Below, piece by piece: positions 53,363 to 62,143 of a stretch of 64,000 nucleotides of DNA. The notes under the pieces are model-generated. The model was not told the DNA's origin. It saw only the letters and a list, made by a program, of their open reading frames with translations, and made no database searches. The translations under genes and the position numbers were made by a program. Where the stretch lies: assembly GCF_020535405.1 (NCBI RefSeq), contig NZ_CP085036.1:2170001-2234000 (forward strand). The letters run 5' to 3'. Origin of the DNA: Antiquaquibacter oligotrophicus (GTDB taxonomy: Bacteria; Actinomycetota; Actinomycetes; Actinomycetales; Microbacteriaceae). The first letter of the stretch is position 1; each line of letters starts with the position of its first letter.

Positions 53363-54747
53363 AAATCCTCATCGTTCTCGCCGCGATCATGACGCCGATT
53401 CTGGGTGCCGTGCTCGCCAGCGACGCGTCGATCGCCGTGAGGCTCATCGCAATACTCGCAACCCTCGTTCCCGTCGGCGCCTGGATCGCGCTGCGTCGAC
53501 CGCTCTACCTCTACTCTGCGTTCGCCTTTGTGCTCGCCGCGATTCCCTTCGGTGTGCTGCCGGGATCACCACTGCCGCTCGTGCTGTTGCTCTCCGTCGC
53601 GATCGGCATCACCACGATCATTCACTTGCCCCGCGGTGGAAGAAGACCGGGCGCAGTCGAGTGGGGTGTGCTCGCGCTCATCATCGCTTCGGCCGTATCG
53701 ATGGTTGTGACGGCAACAACGAGCTACGACTACACGGAGTTCGCCAAGTGGTTCCTCGCGACATCGTCGGTGCTCTCGCTATCGCAACTGTCCCGACCCG
53801 ACCTGCGCACAGTCGGGCGCTGGTATGTCGTTGGCGCCGCGACCGGGTCGGTCTTTGGCCTCATCACTCTCTTCTTCGATAGCTCCGGTCGGCTGCTGTC
53901 GCTCCTCTCCTTCCTCGGCTACGGCGTAGGGGACGGAACAAACCTCCGCTACGTCGTGAGTGCCGAGGGCATGACCGTTCGACTGACGGGAACCTACGTC
54001 GATCCCAATGCGGGCGGGCTGTTCCTCTACCTCGGAGTTCTCTTGGCGCTCGCACTATTCCGGGGCATCCCGCGAGTTGCCCTGGTCTCGGTTGTCGCCC
54101 TCGCCATGGCGCTCACACTCAGTCGCGCCGCCATCCTCTCGCTCGGGGTCGCGTTCCTCGTCTACATCGCCCTCCAGCGCCTCCGCTTCACCGGCAAGGT
54201 GCGCATCGTCAGTGTCGCCGCGGTCGCGGGCGCCGTTCTGCTCATGATTCCCGCGATCCAACGCAGACTCTTCGACTCCTTCGGATCTTTCGACACCGGG
54301 TCCAGTGCGCGCGCCGACGCCCTCCGCGACTACCCGAAACACATGGACGGCAGTTGGTTGTTCGGCCTCGGGTGGGGGCGCATCGAGTTCCGCGACGGCC
54401 GGGTGGGAATGGCCGTCAACCACGTGGCGAATGCGCCGCTGCTCTCCGTATACCGAGGTGGCCTCGTTGTGGGCATCCTGTTCTGTTTTGTGCTCATCGT
54501 CGGCATCGTCCTGTCGTTCCGAGCGCTGCGCAGTAAAAACCCGGAGCTCGGCTACATCGCTGCCGGCTACATCGGATTTGTGGGAGTCGCTCTCCAGCTG
54601 GACTTCCCGGTCATCACGATCCCGCCCGTCGCGGCGCTCTTCGCCTTTTTCCTCGCCGTGCTCCCACGCGAAGAGGATTTTCACGATCCGCCGGCGCAGC
54701 CCGGCGCCACCGGTAGGCAGCTTCAGATTGTTGAGGAACGGCGATGA
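53359..54747 (+). CDS. O-antigen/exopolysaccharide polymerase-like membrane protein (Wzy type)
   Basis: A 462-residue protein with about 12 helices and one large outer loop (about residues 310-370) that contains SSARADALRDYPKHMDGSWLFGLGWGRIEFRDG and MAVNHVANAPLLSVYRGGL. The R..AL..Y....LFG.GWG pattern and following N-H match Wzy/WaaL proteins. GTG 53359 is preferred as it overlaps the upstream stop by four bases, as elsewhere in the operon; an ATG four codons earlier is possible. With the flippase and co-polymerases it completes a Wzx/Wzy set. Confidence 0.82.
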   Translation: MKILIVLAAIMTPILGAVLASDASIAVRLIAILATLVPVGAWIALRRPLYLYSAFAFVLAAIPFGVLPGSPLPLVLLLSVAIGITTIIHLPRGGRRPGAVEWGVLALIIASAVSMVVTATTSYDYTEFAKWFLATSSVLSLSQLSRPDLRTVGRWYVVGAATGSVFGLITLFFDSSGRLLSLLSFLGYGVGDGTNLRYVVSAEGMTVRLTGTYVDPNAGGLFLYLGVLLALALFRGIPRVALVSVVALAMALTLSRAAILSLGVAFLVYIALQRLRFTGKVRIVSVAAVAGAVLLMIPAIQRRLFDSFGSFDTGSSARADALRDYPKHMDGSWLFGLGWGRIEFRDGRVGMAVNHVANAPLLSVYRGGLVVGILFCFVLIVGIVLSFRALRSKNPELGYIAAGYIGFVGVALQLDFPVITIPPVAALFAFFLAVLPREEDFHDPPAQPGATGRQLQIVEERR

Positions 54748-56021
54748 CCCCACCACCGGATGCCCGAGCGGCGGCGACCGCGAAGGCGCCTAAACAGCGT
54801 CTCATCGGACTCGACGGAATGCGCGGACTCCTCGCGCTCTCCGTCATCCTCGTCCACACCATGGGGGCTCTCGCTCCGCTTGTGCTCACCGCCACACACC
54901 TGGACCTCCTCGGCCAGGTGATCGTGGTGTTCTTCGCGCTGTCGGGGTTCCTCATCTACTGGCCGTTCGCGTCGCGCATCATCAGTAATCGCCCGCTCGG
55001 GTCGATCTCCGACTACTTGCGCAATCGTGCGCTCCGCGTCTACCCCGCGTACATCGTGATCTTCCTCTTCGCCAACTTTGTGCTGGCCGGCTCCTTCCTC
55101 AGCAACGCGATGGAGACGATGGTGCCCTACACGGATGCCGGCACCGGGGTCATCACGAATCCGCTCGACCTGCTCCTCCACCTCACGCTCCTGCAGAACT
55201 TTTTCCCCTCCGGCCTGCAGACGGGGATCAACTCGTCGTGGACCCTCACGGTTGAGCTCACCTTCTACGTCGTCCTGCCGTTGCTCGCGATCGCCGTGCA
55301 CCGCGTGGGGGCCACCTGGAAGCGGAGCCGCTACCTGTTGGCGGCGCTGCCGGCCCTCGCGCTCATTGCGCTCGGCGTTGTCTTCCGAGGCATCGCCTGG
55401 GCGATCCAGCTCATCGGGGGCGTCTCGGTTCTCGACGCCGAGTGGGGCGCAAACTGGCTGGGAGTGCTCTCGCGCAGCTTCCTTGTCTGGTCGGACAATT
55501 TCGGTTTCGGAATGCTTGCGATCGTTGCCTACATCGCGGCCAAAAACGGTGCCCTTGTATCCCTTGGTCGTGTCTCACTGCGAGCGGTGGCAACTCTGTC
55601 GCTCATCGGCGGGCTGCTTTTTGCCGCTGTATGCCTCGTGCTGCGACTTCCCTGGTTGAGCACGGGGGTGGCCCTCGCCTCCGGTGCCTTTTTTCTGCTG
55701 CTCCTCCTACCCGTCCGCACACGCGAGCATCCGCGGTACGCGGCGGTGCTGGATTGGGCACCCTTCCACTACATCGGCCTCATCTCGCTGAGTGTCTACC
55801 TCTGGCACTACCCGGTACTGCTGACGATCATCCGCCTCGGATGGGCTGGGCCAGACACGCCGCTCGGTGCCGCGTACAACGTCGCGCTTGTTGCCGTTTT
55901 CAGCATTGCCGCGGGATCCGTCACGTACTGGCTCATCGAGCGTCCAGCACAACGGTGGCGCCCGCGGCCCCGATTCACCGCGCTGGACAAGAACCCGGAG
56001 AAGTCCGCTAGTGAGGTGTGA
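54744..56021 (+). CDS. membrane acyltransferase family 3 (OafA-like)
   Basis: A 425-residue protein with about ten helices. The family opening is RLIGLDGMRGLLALSVILVHTMG with its conserved His, followed by FFALSGFLIYWPFASRI and RALRVYPAYIV. The C-terminal part has YIGLISLSVYLWHYPVLL. It probably acylates sugars of the exopolysaccharide, next to the two hexapeptide acetyltransferases. ATG 54744 overlaps the polymerase stop by four bases. It is the last gene of the operon; its final 14 bases overlap the convergent lipoprotein gene. Confidence 0.9.
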   Translation: MTPPPDARAAATAKAPKQRLIGLDGMRGLLALSVILVHTMGALAPLVLTATHLDLLGQVIVVFFALSGFLIYWPFASRIISNRPLGSISDYLRNRALRVYPAYIVIFLFANFVLAGSFLSNAMETMVPYTDAGTGVITNPLDLLLHLTLLQNFFPSGLQTGINSSWTLTVELTFYVVLPLLAIAVHRVGATWKRSRYLLAALPALALIALGVVFRGIAWAIQLIGGVSVLDAEWGANWLGVLSRSFLVWSDNFGFGMLAIVAYIAAKNGALVSLGRVSLRAVATLSLIGGLLFAAVCLVLRLPWLSTGVALASGAFFLLLLLPVRTREHPRYAAVLDWAPFHYIGLISLSVYLWHYPVLLTIIRLGWAGPDTPLGAAYNVALVAVFSIAAGSVTYWLIERPAQRWRPRPRFTALDKNPEKSASEV

Positions 56022-57231
56022 CGGCGTCAGCGAAAAGGCTCGCGACGAGTTCGTGCCCGGCAAGCGAGAGATGCGATCCGTCCGAGGTGAGCTCCGGTCG
56101 CAGCACGAGCGGATCGCCCGGATCGGCCAGCGGTGTCGCAACGTCGACCACCGCGAAGAGACCGACCTCGTTCGAGAGCAGCCACTCATTCCACTCCACG
56201 CGCACGGCATCGAGTTCCGAAGTATTGCCGCGCGGCGGTTCGGTAAACGCGACGATCTTCGCCTCCGGCCACAGCGCGCGTGCTCGGTCAAGCATGGTGA
56301 GGAACGCGACACGCACGGCCTCGATCGGTTGGGCGCTCGCGATGTCGTTGGAGGCGGCCCACAGGGTGACGAAGTCGGGAGTCATCCCCTCGAACGTCGT
56401 CCACTTCGGCGATTCGACGGGGTAGCTCAACAACCAGGATCCGCTCGCCGAGAGAGTGCTCGCCGCGCCACCGTTCGCCTGCGCCCACAGCTGGGGCCAC
56501 GAATCCTTCTCGCCCTCGTGGGGGTGTGCCGCCGGATCGATGTTGCCGGGGGAGTTCAGAGAGTGCCCGAGAACAACCAGCCGTGGGGTGTCCTCGTCGA
56601 CGGTGTACTCGACCCACACGTCGAGGAGCGAGAAAGAACCGGTGAACTGTCCGATGGCATCGGTTCGACCGCCGAGACCGGACGAACCGAAAAAGTCGAC
56701 CCAGGCGACACCCCCCGTGACAGCGAGAGCGGTACCGGCATCGCTACGCAGGCCGATCGAGAGGAGTTGCGGAACTCCCGCCTCGAGATCGAGTTCGTCA
56801 GCGCTCACCCACGGGGTCGTGTAGGTCGCGCCATCGACGATCGTTCCTCCTGCGGCGAGGTGCGCCGGTGCGGTTGCATAACCGGGCCCGTCCGCCGCCT
56901 GCTGGCCGAGCCACACGTCCGTCACCGTGAGGCTCCCCTGCACGGGCTCGTCGGAGAGGTAGTTCCAATTGCGAATGTGGACCCGGAGGCTCGTTGGCGT
57001 TGCGGCCAACTCGAGCGGAAGCCGCTGGAGTGCATCGATGGGGGCATCCGCGAACTGCTCGGCAACGCCAATCGTGTGTCCGAAGCTGTAATCGACGATG
57101 GCGCCGTCTGCGGGCGCGCCCGACGTGTCCACAACGTCGGACACGGAGGGAAAACAGCCGGCGAGCAGCGTCACGGCGCACAGCGCAATGACCACGCGCA
57201 GAGCGCGCCGCGTTCGATGTCCCCCCGACAT
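56008..57231 (-). CDS. SGNH/GDSL-type hydrolase-like lipoprotein
   Basis: A 407-residue exported protein with lipobox LAGC (Cys26). Residues about 30-195 form a beta-rich N-terminal domain; residues about 200-407 show SGNH hydrolase blocks: VVLGHSLN with the nucleophile Ser but His where GDS is usual, LWAASND in block III, and DGSHLS with the Asp-x-x-His pair in block V. Such enzymes deacylate or acylate glycans; with two acyltransferases nearby, editing of surface acyl groups is plausible. ATG 57231 is chosen because TACGAT lies six bases upstream; an ATG eleven codons earlier lacks support. Confidence 0.75.
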   Translation of the reverse strand: MSGGHRTRRALRVVIALCAVTLLAGCFPSVSDVVDTSGAPADGAIVDYSFGHTIGVAEQFADAPIDALQRLPLELAATPTSLRVHIRNWNYLSDEPVQGSLTVTDVWLGQQAADGPGYATAPAHLAAGGTIVDGATYTTPWVSADELDLEAGVPQLLSIGLRSDAGTALAVTGGVAWVDFFGSSGLGGRTDAIGQFTGSFSLLDVWVEYTVDEDTPRLVVLGHSLNSPGNIDPAAHPHEGEKDSWPQLWAQANGGAASTLSASGSWLLSYPVESPKWTTFEGMTPDFVTLWAASNDIASAQPIEAVRVAFLTMLDRARALWPEAKIVAFTEPPRGNTSELDAVRVEWNEWLLSNEVGLFAVVDVATPLADPGDPLVLRPELTSDGSHLSLAGHELVASLFADAVTPH

Positions 57232-57237
57232 GCCTCC

Positions 57238-57243
57238 ATCGTA
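57238..57243 (-). promoter_or_regulatory. -10 box for leaderless SGNH lipoprotein gene
   Basis: TACGAT on the minus strand ends six bases before ATG 57231. The intervening GGAGGC is too close to serve as a normal ribosome site. Confidence 0.45.
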
Positions 57244-57266
57244 TGTGCCCCGAGAGGGGGTCATTG

Positions 57267-59021
57267 ATGCGCCGACCTCCCCGGGGTCGAACCCGAGCCA
57301 TTCGCCGTCTGGCGTTGGCGGCCCTGCTGGTGCCCGCCCTTGCTCTCGCCGCGCTGGCGGCGATCGTTGTCGGGTGCGCCCTGACCGCGCGGGCCCACCT
57401 CGAAAGCGCGCTCCCGCTTGCGGCGTCTATCCAGTCGGCGCTCCTCGTTGGCGACGCCGATCAGGTTGAGGAGGATGCCGAAGCCTTCGTCGAAGCGACC
57501 GGTGATGCCGTCCACGCCCTCGACAATCCGGTGTGGCGTCTCGCGTCGCGGGTTCCCCTGCTCGGTGAGAACCTCCGCGCCATCACCACGACGGTCGCGG
57601 TCGCCCACGGAATCGGCGAGGGAGCAGTGTTGCCGGCCGGGGACATCGATCTCGAGGCGTTCAAGCCGAGTGGAGGTCGCCTCGACGTCGCCGCGGTTGC
57701 CGAGACGGCTCCCGTCATCGAGGTCGCCGACGCGACGCTCCACAAGGCGGCGGACATCATGGCGGACATCGATACGGATGCCCTCCTCGGTCCCATAGCC
57801 GCCTCCGTGGATCAACTCCGATCCGAACTGGAGCGGGTCAGCGAGATCACGTCGGCACTCACCATCGCTGCCGAGATCCTTCCGGATGCGATGGGGCAGG
57901 ACGAGCCTCGCACCTACCTGCTGATGTTCCCGAACAATGCGGAGTTGCGCACGCAGGGGGGCAATCCGACGGCGTTCGCGATCATGGAGATCGATGACGG
58001 GCGGATTGCCATCCGCGCCGAAGTGGGTGCCATCGGCGGCATCCCCGTGTTCCCTGAGCGTGTTGGCGAGTTCGATGACGACGAGCTCGGGGTTTTCCCC
58101 GACCTCGGCCTCTCGATGGCCTCGATCACGCGCACCCCCGACTTCCCCACGACGGCGCGGGCAGCGCAGGAGATGTGGGAGCGCACGTTCGGTCTGAGGG
58201 TGGATGGTGTGCTGTCGGTCGATCCCGTCGCTCTCAGCTACGTTCTCGGAGCCACGGGACCGCTGGCTCTCGACGGCGGGGGCCAGCTCTCCGCCGACAA
58301 TGTCGTCGACCGCGTGCTGTCGGACGTCTACGTCGAGTACCCGGATGGAGCCAGCCAGGATGCGTACTTCACGGCGATCAGTTCGCTGGTCTTCGTAGCG
58401 GTGTCCTCGGGTCAGGGATCCTTCGTGGATCTCGTCGCGGCGTTCGGGCGGGCCGCCGAGGAGCATCGACTGATGTTCTGGGCTTCCCGCCCCGACGAAC
58501 AGGGCGTCATCGAACTGACACCTCTCACCGGTGCGGACGACGGCACTGAATCGGAGGCCACCGCCTTCGACTTCTACCTGAATGACTACACCGCGACGAA
58601 ACTCGGGTACTACTTGGACGCCACGCTCGACGTGGGCGCCAGCCGCTGTCAGGCCGTGGACACGGTGTTCGAGCTGTCCGGAGAACTGGTGTCGTCCGTT
58701 GATCCGGATGCCGTGCTCCCGGGCGCTCTCTCGAGCCCCGTTGCTCCGCCCGGCGTGATTCTGACTCGGGCCATGATCGTGGGGCCGCCGGGCGCGGAGT
58801 TTGTGGAAGCCCGCATCGACGGCAAGCGTGTCCCCACCGAATCCGTTGTCGAGTGGGAGGGCAGAGCGGCCGTGGTGCTCGATCTTCCGCTCAACCCGGG
58901 GGAGTCGGTGGAGTTCTCGTCTCGATTCGAGGGCGACGGGTTGGACTATCCGGACCTCGACGTTCGCACCACACCCATGGTGCGCGAGACACCCATGAGG
59001 GTCTATGACGCGTACTGCTGA
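57267..59021 (+). CDS. DUF4012 protein, membrane-anchored extracytoplasmic
   Basis: A 584-residue protein: basic N terminus, one membrane helix (about residues 14-42), a helical stretch (about 50-200) and a large globular outer domain. LLMFPNNAELRTQGGNPTAFAI and the later LSVDPVALSYVLGATGPL are the marks of the DUF4012 family, frequent in actinobacterial and cyanobacterial glycan loci. Its biochemical role is not known to me. GAGAGGGGG precedes ATG 57267. The next gene starts 17 bases before its stop, and a sugar transferase follows, so a role in the same polymer pathway is likely. Confidence 0.85.
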   Translation: MRRPPRGRTRAIRRLALAALLVPALALAALAAIVVGCALTARAHLESALPLAASIQSALLVGDADQVEEDAEAFVEATGDAVHALDNPVWRLASRVPLLGENLRAITTTVAVAHGIGEGAVLPAGDIDLEAFKPSGGRLDVAAVAETAPVIEVADATLHKAADIMADIDTDALLGPIAASVDQLRSELERVSEITSALTIAAEILPDAMGQDEPRTYLLMFPNNAELRTQGGNPTAFAIMEIDDGRIAIRAEVGAIGGIPVFPERVGEFDDDELGVFPDLGLSMASITRTPDFPTTARAAQEMWERTFGLRVDGVLSVDPVALSYVLGATGPLALDGGGQLSADNVVDRVLSDVYVEYPDGASQDAYFTAISSLVFVAVSSGQGSFVDLVAAFGRAAEEHRLMFWASRPDEQGVIELTPLTGADDGTESEATAFDFYLNDYTATKLGYYLDATLDVGASRCQAVDTVFELSGELVSSVDPDAVLPGALSSPVAPPGVILTRAMIVGPPGAEFVEARIDGKRVPTESVVEWEGRAAVVLDLPLNPGESVEFSSRFEGDGLDYPDLDVRTTPMVRETPMRVYDAYC

Positions 59022-59523
59022 TCGGCGCGGTGCGGTCGAGCCAACTCCGCAGGCGCCTGCGGAGCGGCCATCTCGGCAGGGCTCACCGCCGTGGGCGAGC
59101 GCGATCATCCTTGTGACGTACGTCGCGATCGTTGCCGTCATCGTCTTTTGGCCGACTCCGGTCGATCGCTCCTTTGAACTGCCGCTCCTGCGTGTCGCCT
59201 CGTTCTTGCGCGAGACCGGCCTGGTGTGGCTCGCCTACGATCACGTCGAGTTCGTCGGCAACATCATTCTTTTTGTTCCGATCGGGGTTTTGCTTACGCT
59301 CGTTCTTCCGCGGGCCGTGCACTGGATCGTGCCCTTGGCAGCGCTCAGCGCCTCGGCGATGGTCGAGGTTGTTCAACTGCTTGCGCTCCCCGACAGGTTC
59401 GGTGGTCCGGTCGACGTGATCGCCAACACCGCGGGTGCGACCCTCGGGTGGTTGGTCGCTCTCGTCGCGCGGGCGTCGGCCAAGCGCAGACTGTCCCGTC
59501 TGTCCTCGTATGGGGTACGCTAA
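59005..59523 (+). CDS. VanZ-like membrane protein
   Basis: A 172-residue protein with four predicted helices. The motif DHVEFVGNIILFVPIGVLL and SAMVEVVQLLALPDRFGGPVDVIANTAGATLGW are the core of the VanZ-like family. Members are often found in cell-envelope loci; only one, in Tn1546, is linked to teicoplanin resistance, so resistance should not be inferred here. ATG 59005 overlaps the DUF4012 gene by 17 bases, showing co-transcription. Confidence 0.85.
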   Translation: MTRTADRRGAVEPTPQAPAERPSRQGSPPWASAIILVTYVAIVAVIVFWPTPVDRSFELPLLRVASFLRETGLVWLAYDHVEFVGNIILFVPIGVLLTLVLPRAVHWIVPLAALSASAMVEVVQLLALPDRFGGPVDVIANTAGATLGWLVALVARASAKRRLSRLSSYGVR

Positions 59524-59596
59524 CTGAGCGCATGTCGCATCGCTGGGGAGCGAGTTGCCGGCGCAGGGCTGGCAACCGGTTTCGGGGGTCAGTGAT

Positions 59597-61087
59597 ATGT
59601 CATCTACCGCTCAGTCGCTGGGGGCTACCGGCGTCCGCCCGATATCCCGTCCGGAGCGCTCGGAATGGCAGCGGTCATACGTGCGTCGCCTCATCGTCTC
59701 GGACTTCGCGGTTGTACTCGGCGTTGTCTTCCTCTCTCAGGCCATCTGGTCGGGCTACGCCCCCGGCAGCTCTGGTGACGACCCGCCCGCGTGGCTCAGC
59801 TACAACACGATCTCCGTGCTGCTCGTCGCAGCCTGGACGGCACTTCTCGCCTTCGCCTCGACACGTGAGCTTCGACATGTGGGCGCGGGTGCAGCGGAAT
59901 ATCGGGCGGTCGTCAACGCGAGTCTCCTGCTCCTCGCGGGTGTGGTGTTCACTCTGTTTGTGCTCGACCTGAGCCTCGACCGCGGTCCGCTGCTCACCGC
60001 CTTCGCCCTCGGCATCGTGTTACTGCTCCTCGAGCGCTGGTTGTGGCGGCGTTGGCTTGTGCGCCAGCGGCGGCAGGGACGGATGGGGTATCGCGTTGTG
60101 CTCGCCGGGTCGCCGGCATCCGTCGCCCATCTCGCGACTGAACTGCGTCGTGCGCCCGAGTCCGGCTACCAGGTGGTTGGCGCGTGCGTCCACGAGACGG
60201 GACGAGCCGACGCCGGCCTCGCCGCCCTGCAGATCCCCATCATCGGCAGCCTCGACACGATCGCCGAGGCCATGGCGGAGCACGATGCCGACACGGTCGC
60301 CATCACCGGAACCGGGTGGCTGCCCCCGCAGCGCGTTCGCGAACTCAGCTGGCAGCTGGAGCCGGGTCGCCAGCATCTCGTGGTGGCACCGAGCCTTACC
60401 GACATCGGCGGTCCACGCATCCGGATGCGTCCGGTCGCCGGCCTTCCGCTCGTGCACGTCGAGACGCCGAAGTTCGACCGCGGTCAGAAGGCGCTCAAAC
60501 GAACGGTGGATGTGACGGCGAGCCTGCTGCTGCTCATCCTGCTCTCGCCGCTCATGATCACGCTCGCCGCCGTCATCAGGCTCAGCAGCCCAGGTCCGAT
60601 CCTCTTCCGTCAGAAGCGTGTTGGGCTCGATGGCCAGCTCTTCACGATGCTGAAGTTCCGTTCGATGGTGGTCGACGCGGAGGCCCGGCTCGCCGACCTC
60701 GCCACCGTGGAGCGGTCCGAGGGAAACGTTGTGCTCTTCAAGATGCGCAACGACCCCCGTGTGACGCCCATCGGTCGCACCCTGCGTCGATTCAGCCTCG
60801 ACGAGTTGCCGCAGCTGCTGAACGTGCTGCGCGGCGACATGTCCATCGTCGGGCCGCGTCCTCCGCTTGCCGGTGAGGTCGCCCTGTACGAAGACCACGT
60901 CCATCGCCGATTCCTCATGAAGCCGGGAATCACCGGTCTGTGGCAGGTGAGCGGGCGCTCAACGCTGTCGTGGGAGGATTCCGTGCGGCTGGATCTCTAC
61001 TACGTCGAGAACTGGTCGCTCACGGGCGACCTGTTGATCCTCGTCAAAACGGTGCGCGCCGTTGTTCGCCGTGAAGGCGCGTATTAG
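59597..61087 (+). CDS. polyprenyl-phosphate sugar-1-phosphate transferase, second copy
   Basis: A 496-residue initiating enzyme with the same layout as the one at 39037: four or five N-terminal helices, a Rossmann-like centre and a catalytic end with FRQKRVGLDGQ, KFRSMVVD, SLDELPQLLNVLRGDMSIVGPRPP and KPGITGLWQVSGRSTLSWED. It would start a second lipid-linked glycan or be an alternative starter for the same one. The start is uncertain: ATG 59597 begins the conserved part, but a TTG at 59555 has the better ribosome site (GGGGAG at 59545-59550). Confidence 0.9.
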   Translation: MSSTAQSLGATGVRPISRPERSEWQRSYVRRLIVSDFAVVLGVVFLSQAIWSGYAPGSSGDDPPAWLSYNTISVLLVAAWTALLAFASTRELRHVGAGAAEYRAVVNASLLLLAGVVFTLFVLDLSLDRGPLLTAFALGIVLLLLERWLWRRWLVRQRRQGRMGYRVVLAGSPASVAHLATELRRAPESGYQVVGACVHETGRADAGLAALQIPIIGSLDTIAEAMAEHDADTVAITGTGWLPPQRVRELSWQLEPGRQHLVVAPSLTDIGGPRIRMRPVAGLPLVHVETPKFDRGQKALKRTVDVTASLLLLILLSPLMITLAAVIRLSSPGPILFRQKRVGLDGQLFTMLKFRSMVVDAEARLADLATVERSEGNVVLFKMRNDPRVTPIGRTLRRFSLDELPQLLNVLRGDMSIVGPRPPLAGEVALYEDHVHRRFLMKPGITGLWQVSGRSTLSWEDSVRLDLYYVENWSLTGDLLILVKTVRAVVRREGAY

Positions 61088-61093
61088 GCCGCG

Positions 61094-62047
61094 CTAGCTC
61101 GCGCGCGCTTCTCCGAAGGCGCGACGGTAGGCCAGTGGAGACGTCTGCAACACACGCACGAAGTGGTGCCTCATGACGGCCGCCGACCCGAATCCGGTCT
61201 GCCCAGCTATCGCCTCGAGGGGGAGGTCGGTCTGCTCGAGCAACTGCTGCGCGCGAAGGAGACGCTGTCGGTTGAGCCACGCAGCGGGGGTCGTGCCCAT
61301 GTCGGCTCTGAACCGGCGCGCAAAGGTCCGGCTCGACATGAGCGCCTTGCGTGCGAGCTGATCGACGGTGAGGTCCTCGTGCAGGTTCTCGAGCATCCAC
61401 TCGGCCACGAGGGCGAACGAGTCACTGCGCACGTCGGAGACGGGGGCGTCGATGTATTGGGACTGACCCCCCTCTCGCTGAGGCGGGACAACCATCCTGC
61501 GCGCGATGACGTTGGTGGCGGCCGCGCCGTATTCCTTGCGCACGATGTGCAGCGCAGCGTCGATTCCGGCCGCCGTTCCGGCGGACGTGACGACCGTGCC
61601 GTCCTCGACGAATAGGACGTCAGGATCGACAGTGGTCCTCGGGTACTCCCTGGCAAGCCTGCCGGCGTGCATCCAGTGAGTGGTGGCGCGGCGGCCATCG
61701 AGGATGCCGGCCTGCGCGAGAGTGAAGGCGCCGCTGCACACACTCAGAACCCATGCGCCCCGACGCTCCGCGTCGCGGATCGCGTCGAGGAAACGTTCAT
61801 CGACGCGCTCGATGACGTGTGCAGGAACGGCCACGAGGTCGGCGTCGGCGGCGATACTCAGGTCGTTGACGATGTGCATGTCGTACCCGAGACTCGTGCT
61901 CACCGGGCCGGGCTCCGCCGTGGCGATCGAAAAGTCAAATGCCGGCCCGCCGGAGTCGCTGCGGTCAACACCGAACACCTCACACACGACGCCGAATTCG
62001 AAGGGCGCGACGCCGGGGATGGCCAGCAGAACGACTTTCTTGAGCAT
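61094..62047 (-). CDS. GlxA-type transcriptional regulator (DJ-1/PfpI and AraC domains)
   Basis: A 317-residue regulator. Residues 1-175 resemble the DJ-1/PfpI fold, with the nucleophile-elbow-like VCSGAFTLAQAG; residues about 215-310 are an AraC-type pair of helix-turn-helix motifs (LARKALMSSRTFARRFRAD and AIAGQTGFGSAAVMRHHF). Such proteins activate catabolic or stress genes in reply to small ligands. A very good GGAGGGGAG site precedes ATG 62047. It is divergent from galE at 62144, which may be one target, and shares a palindromic promoter region with it. Confidence 0.9.
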   Translation of the reverse strand: MLKKVVLLAIPGVAPFEFGVVCEVFGVDRSDSGGPAFDFSIATAEPGPVSTSLGYDMHIVNDLSIAADADLVAVPAHVIERVDERFLDAIRDAERRGAWVLSVCSGAFTLAQAGILDGRRATTHWMHAGRLAREYPRTTVDPDVLFVEDGTVVTSAGTAAGIDAALHIVRKEYGAAATNVIARRMVVPPQREGGQSQYIDAPVSDVRSDSFALVAEWMLENLHEDLTVDQLARKALMSSRTFARRFRADMGTTPAAWLNRQRLLRAQQLLEQTDLPLEAIAGQTGFGSAAVMRHHFVRVLQTSPLAYRRAFGEARAS

Positions 62048-62125
62048 GGAGCTCCCCTCCTCAACGCGGATGGCTGAATATTGCGTAGCAGGCAAAGTCT
62101 GCCATGGTCGGGGAGTGGGCGGCCA

Positions 62126-62137
62126 CACGCTAGCGTG
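62126..62137. promoter_or_regulatory. palindromic two-way -10 element between the regulator and galE
   Basis: The 12-bp perfect palindrome CACGCTAGCGTG contains TAGCGT on both strands, sharing the central TA. On the plus strand the hexamer (62131-62136) ends seven bases before the galE ATG. On the minus strand it would give the regulator a leader of about 73 bases. Confidence 0.5.
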
Positions 62138-62143
62138 AGAGGC

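Noticed and set aside
59005..59523. Glycopeptide resistance from the VanZ-like gene
   Set aside because: No vanA/H/X or other resistance genes are near; the VanZ-like fold is widespread and the context is glycan synthesis.
59532..59972. An ATG shortly after a TACGCT box, opening a frame across the start of the second sugar transferase
   Set aside because: Spacing to the box is ten, not six or seven, and the translation is Arg/Ser-rich shadow sequence.
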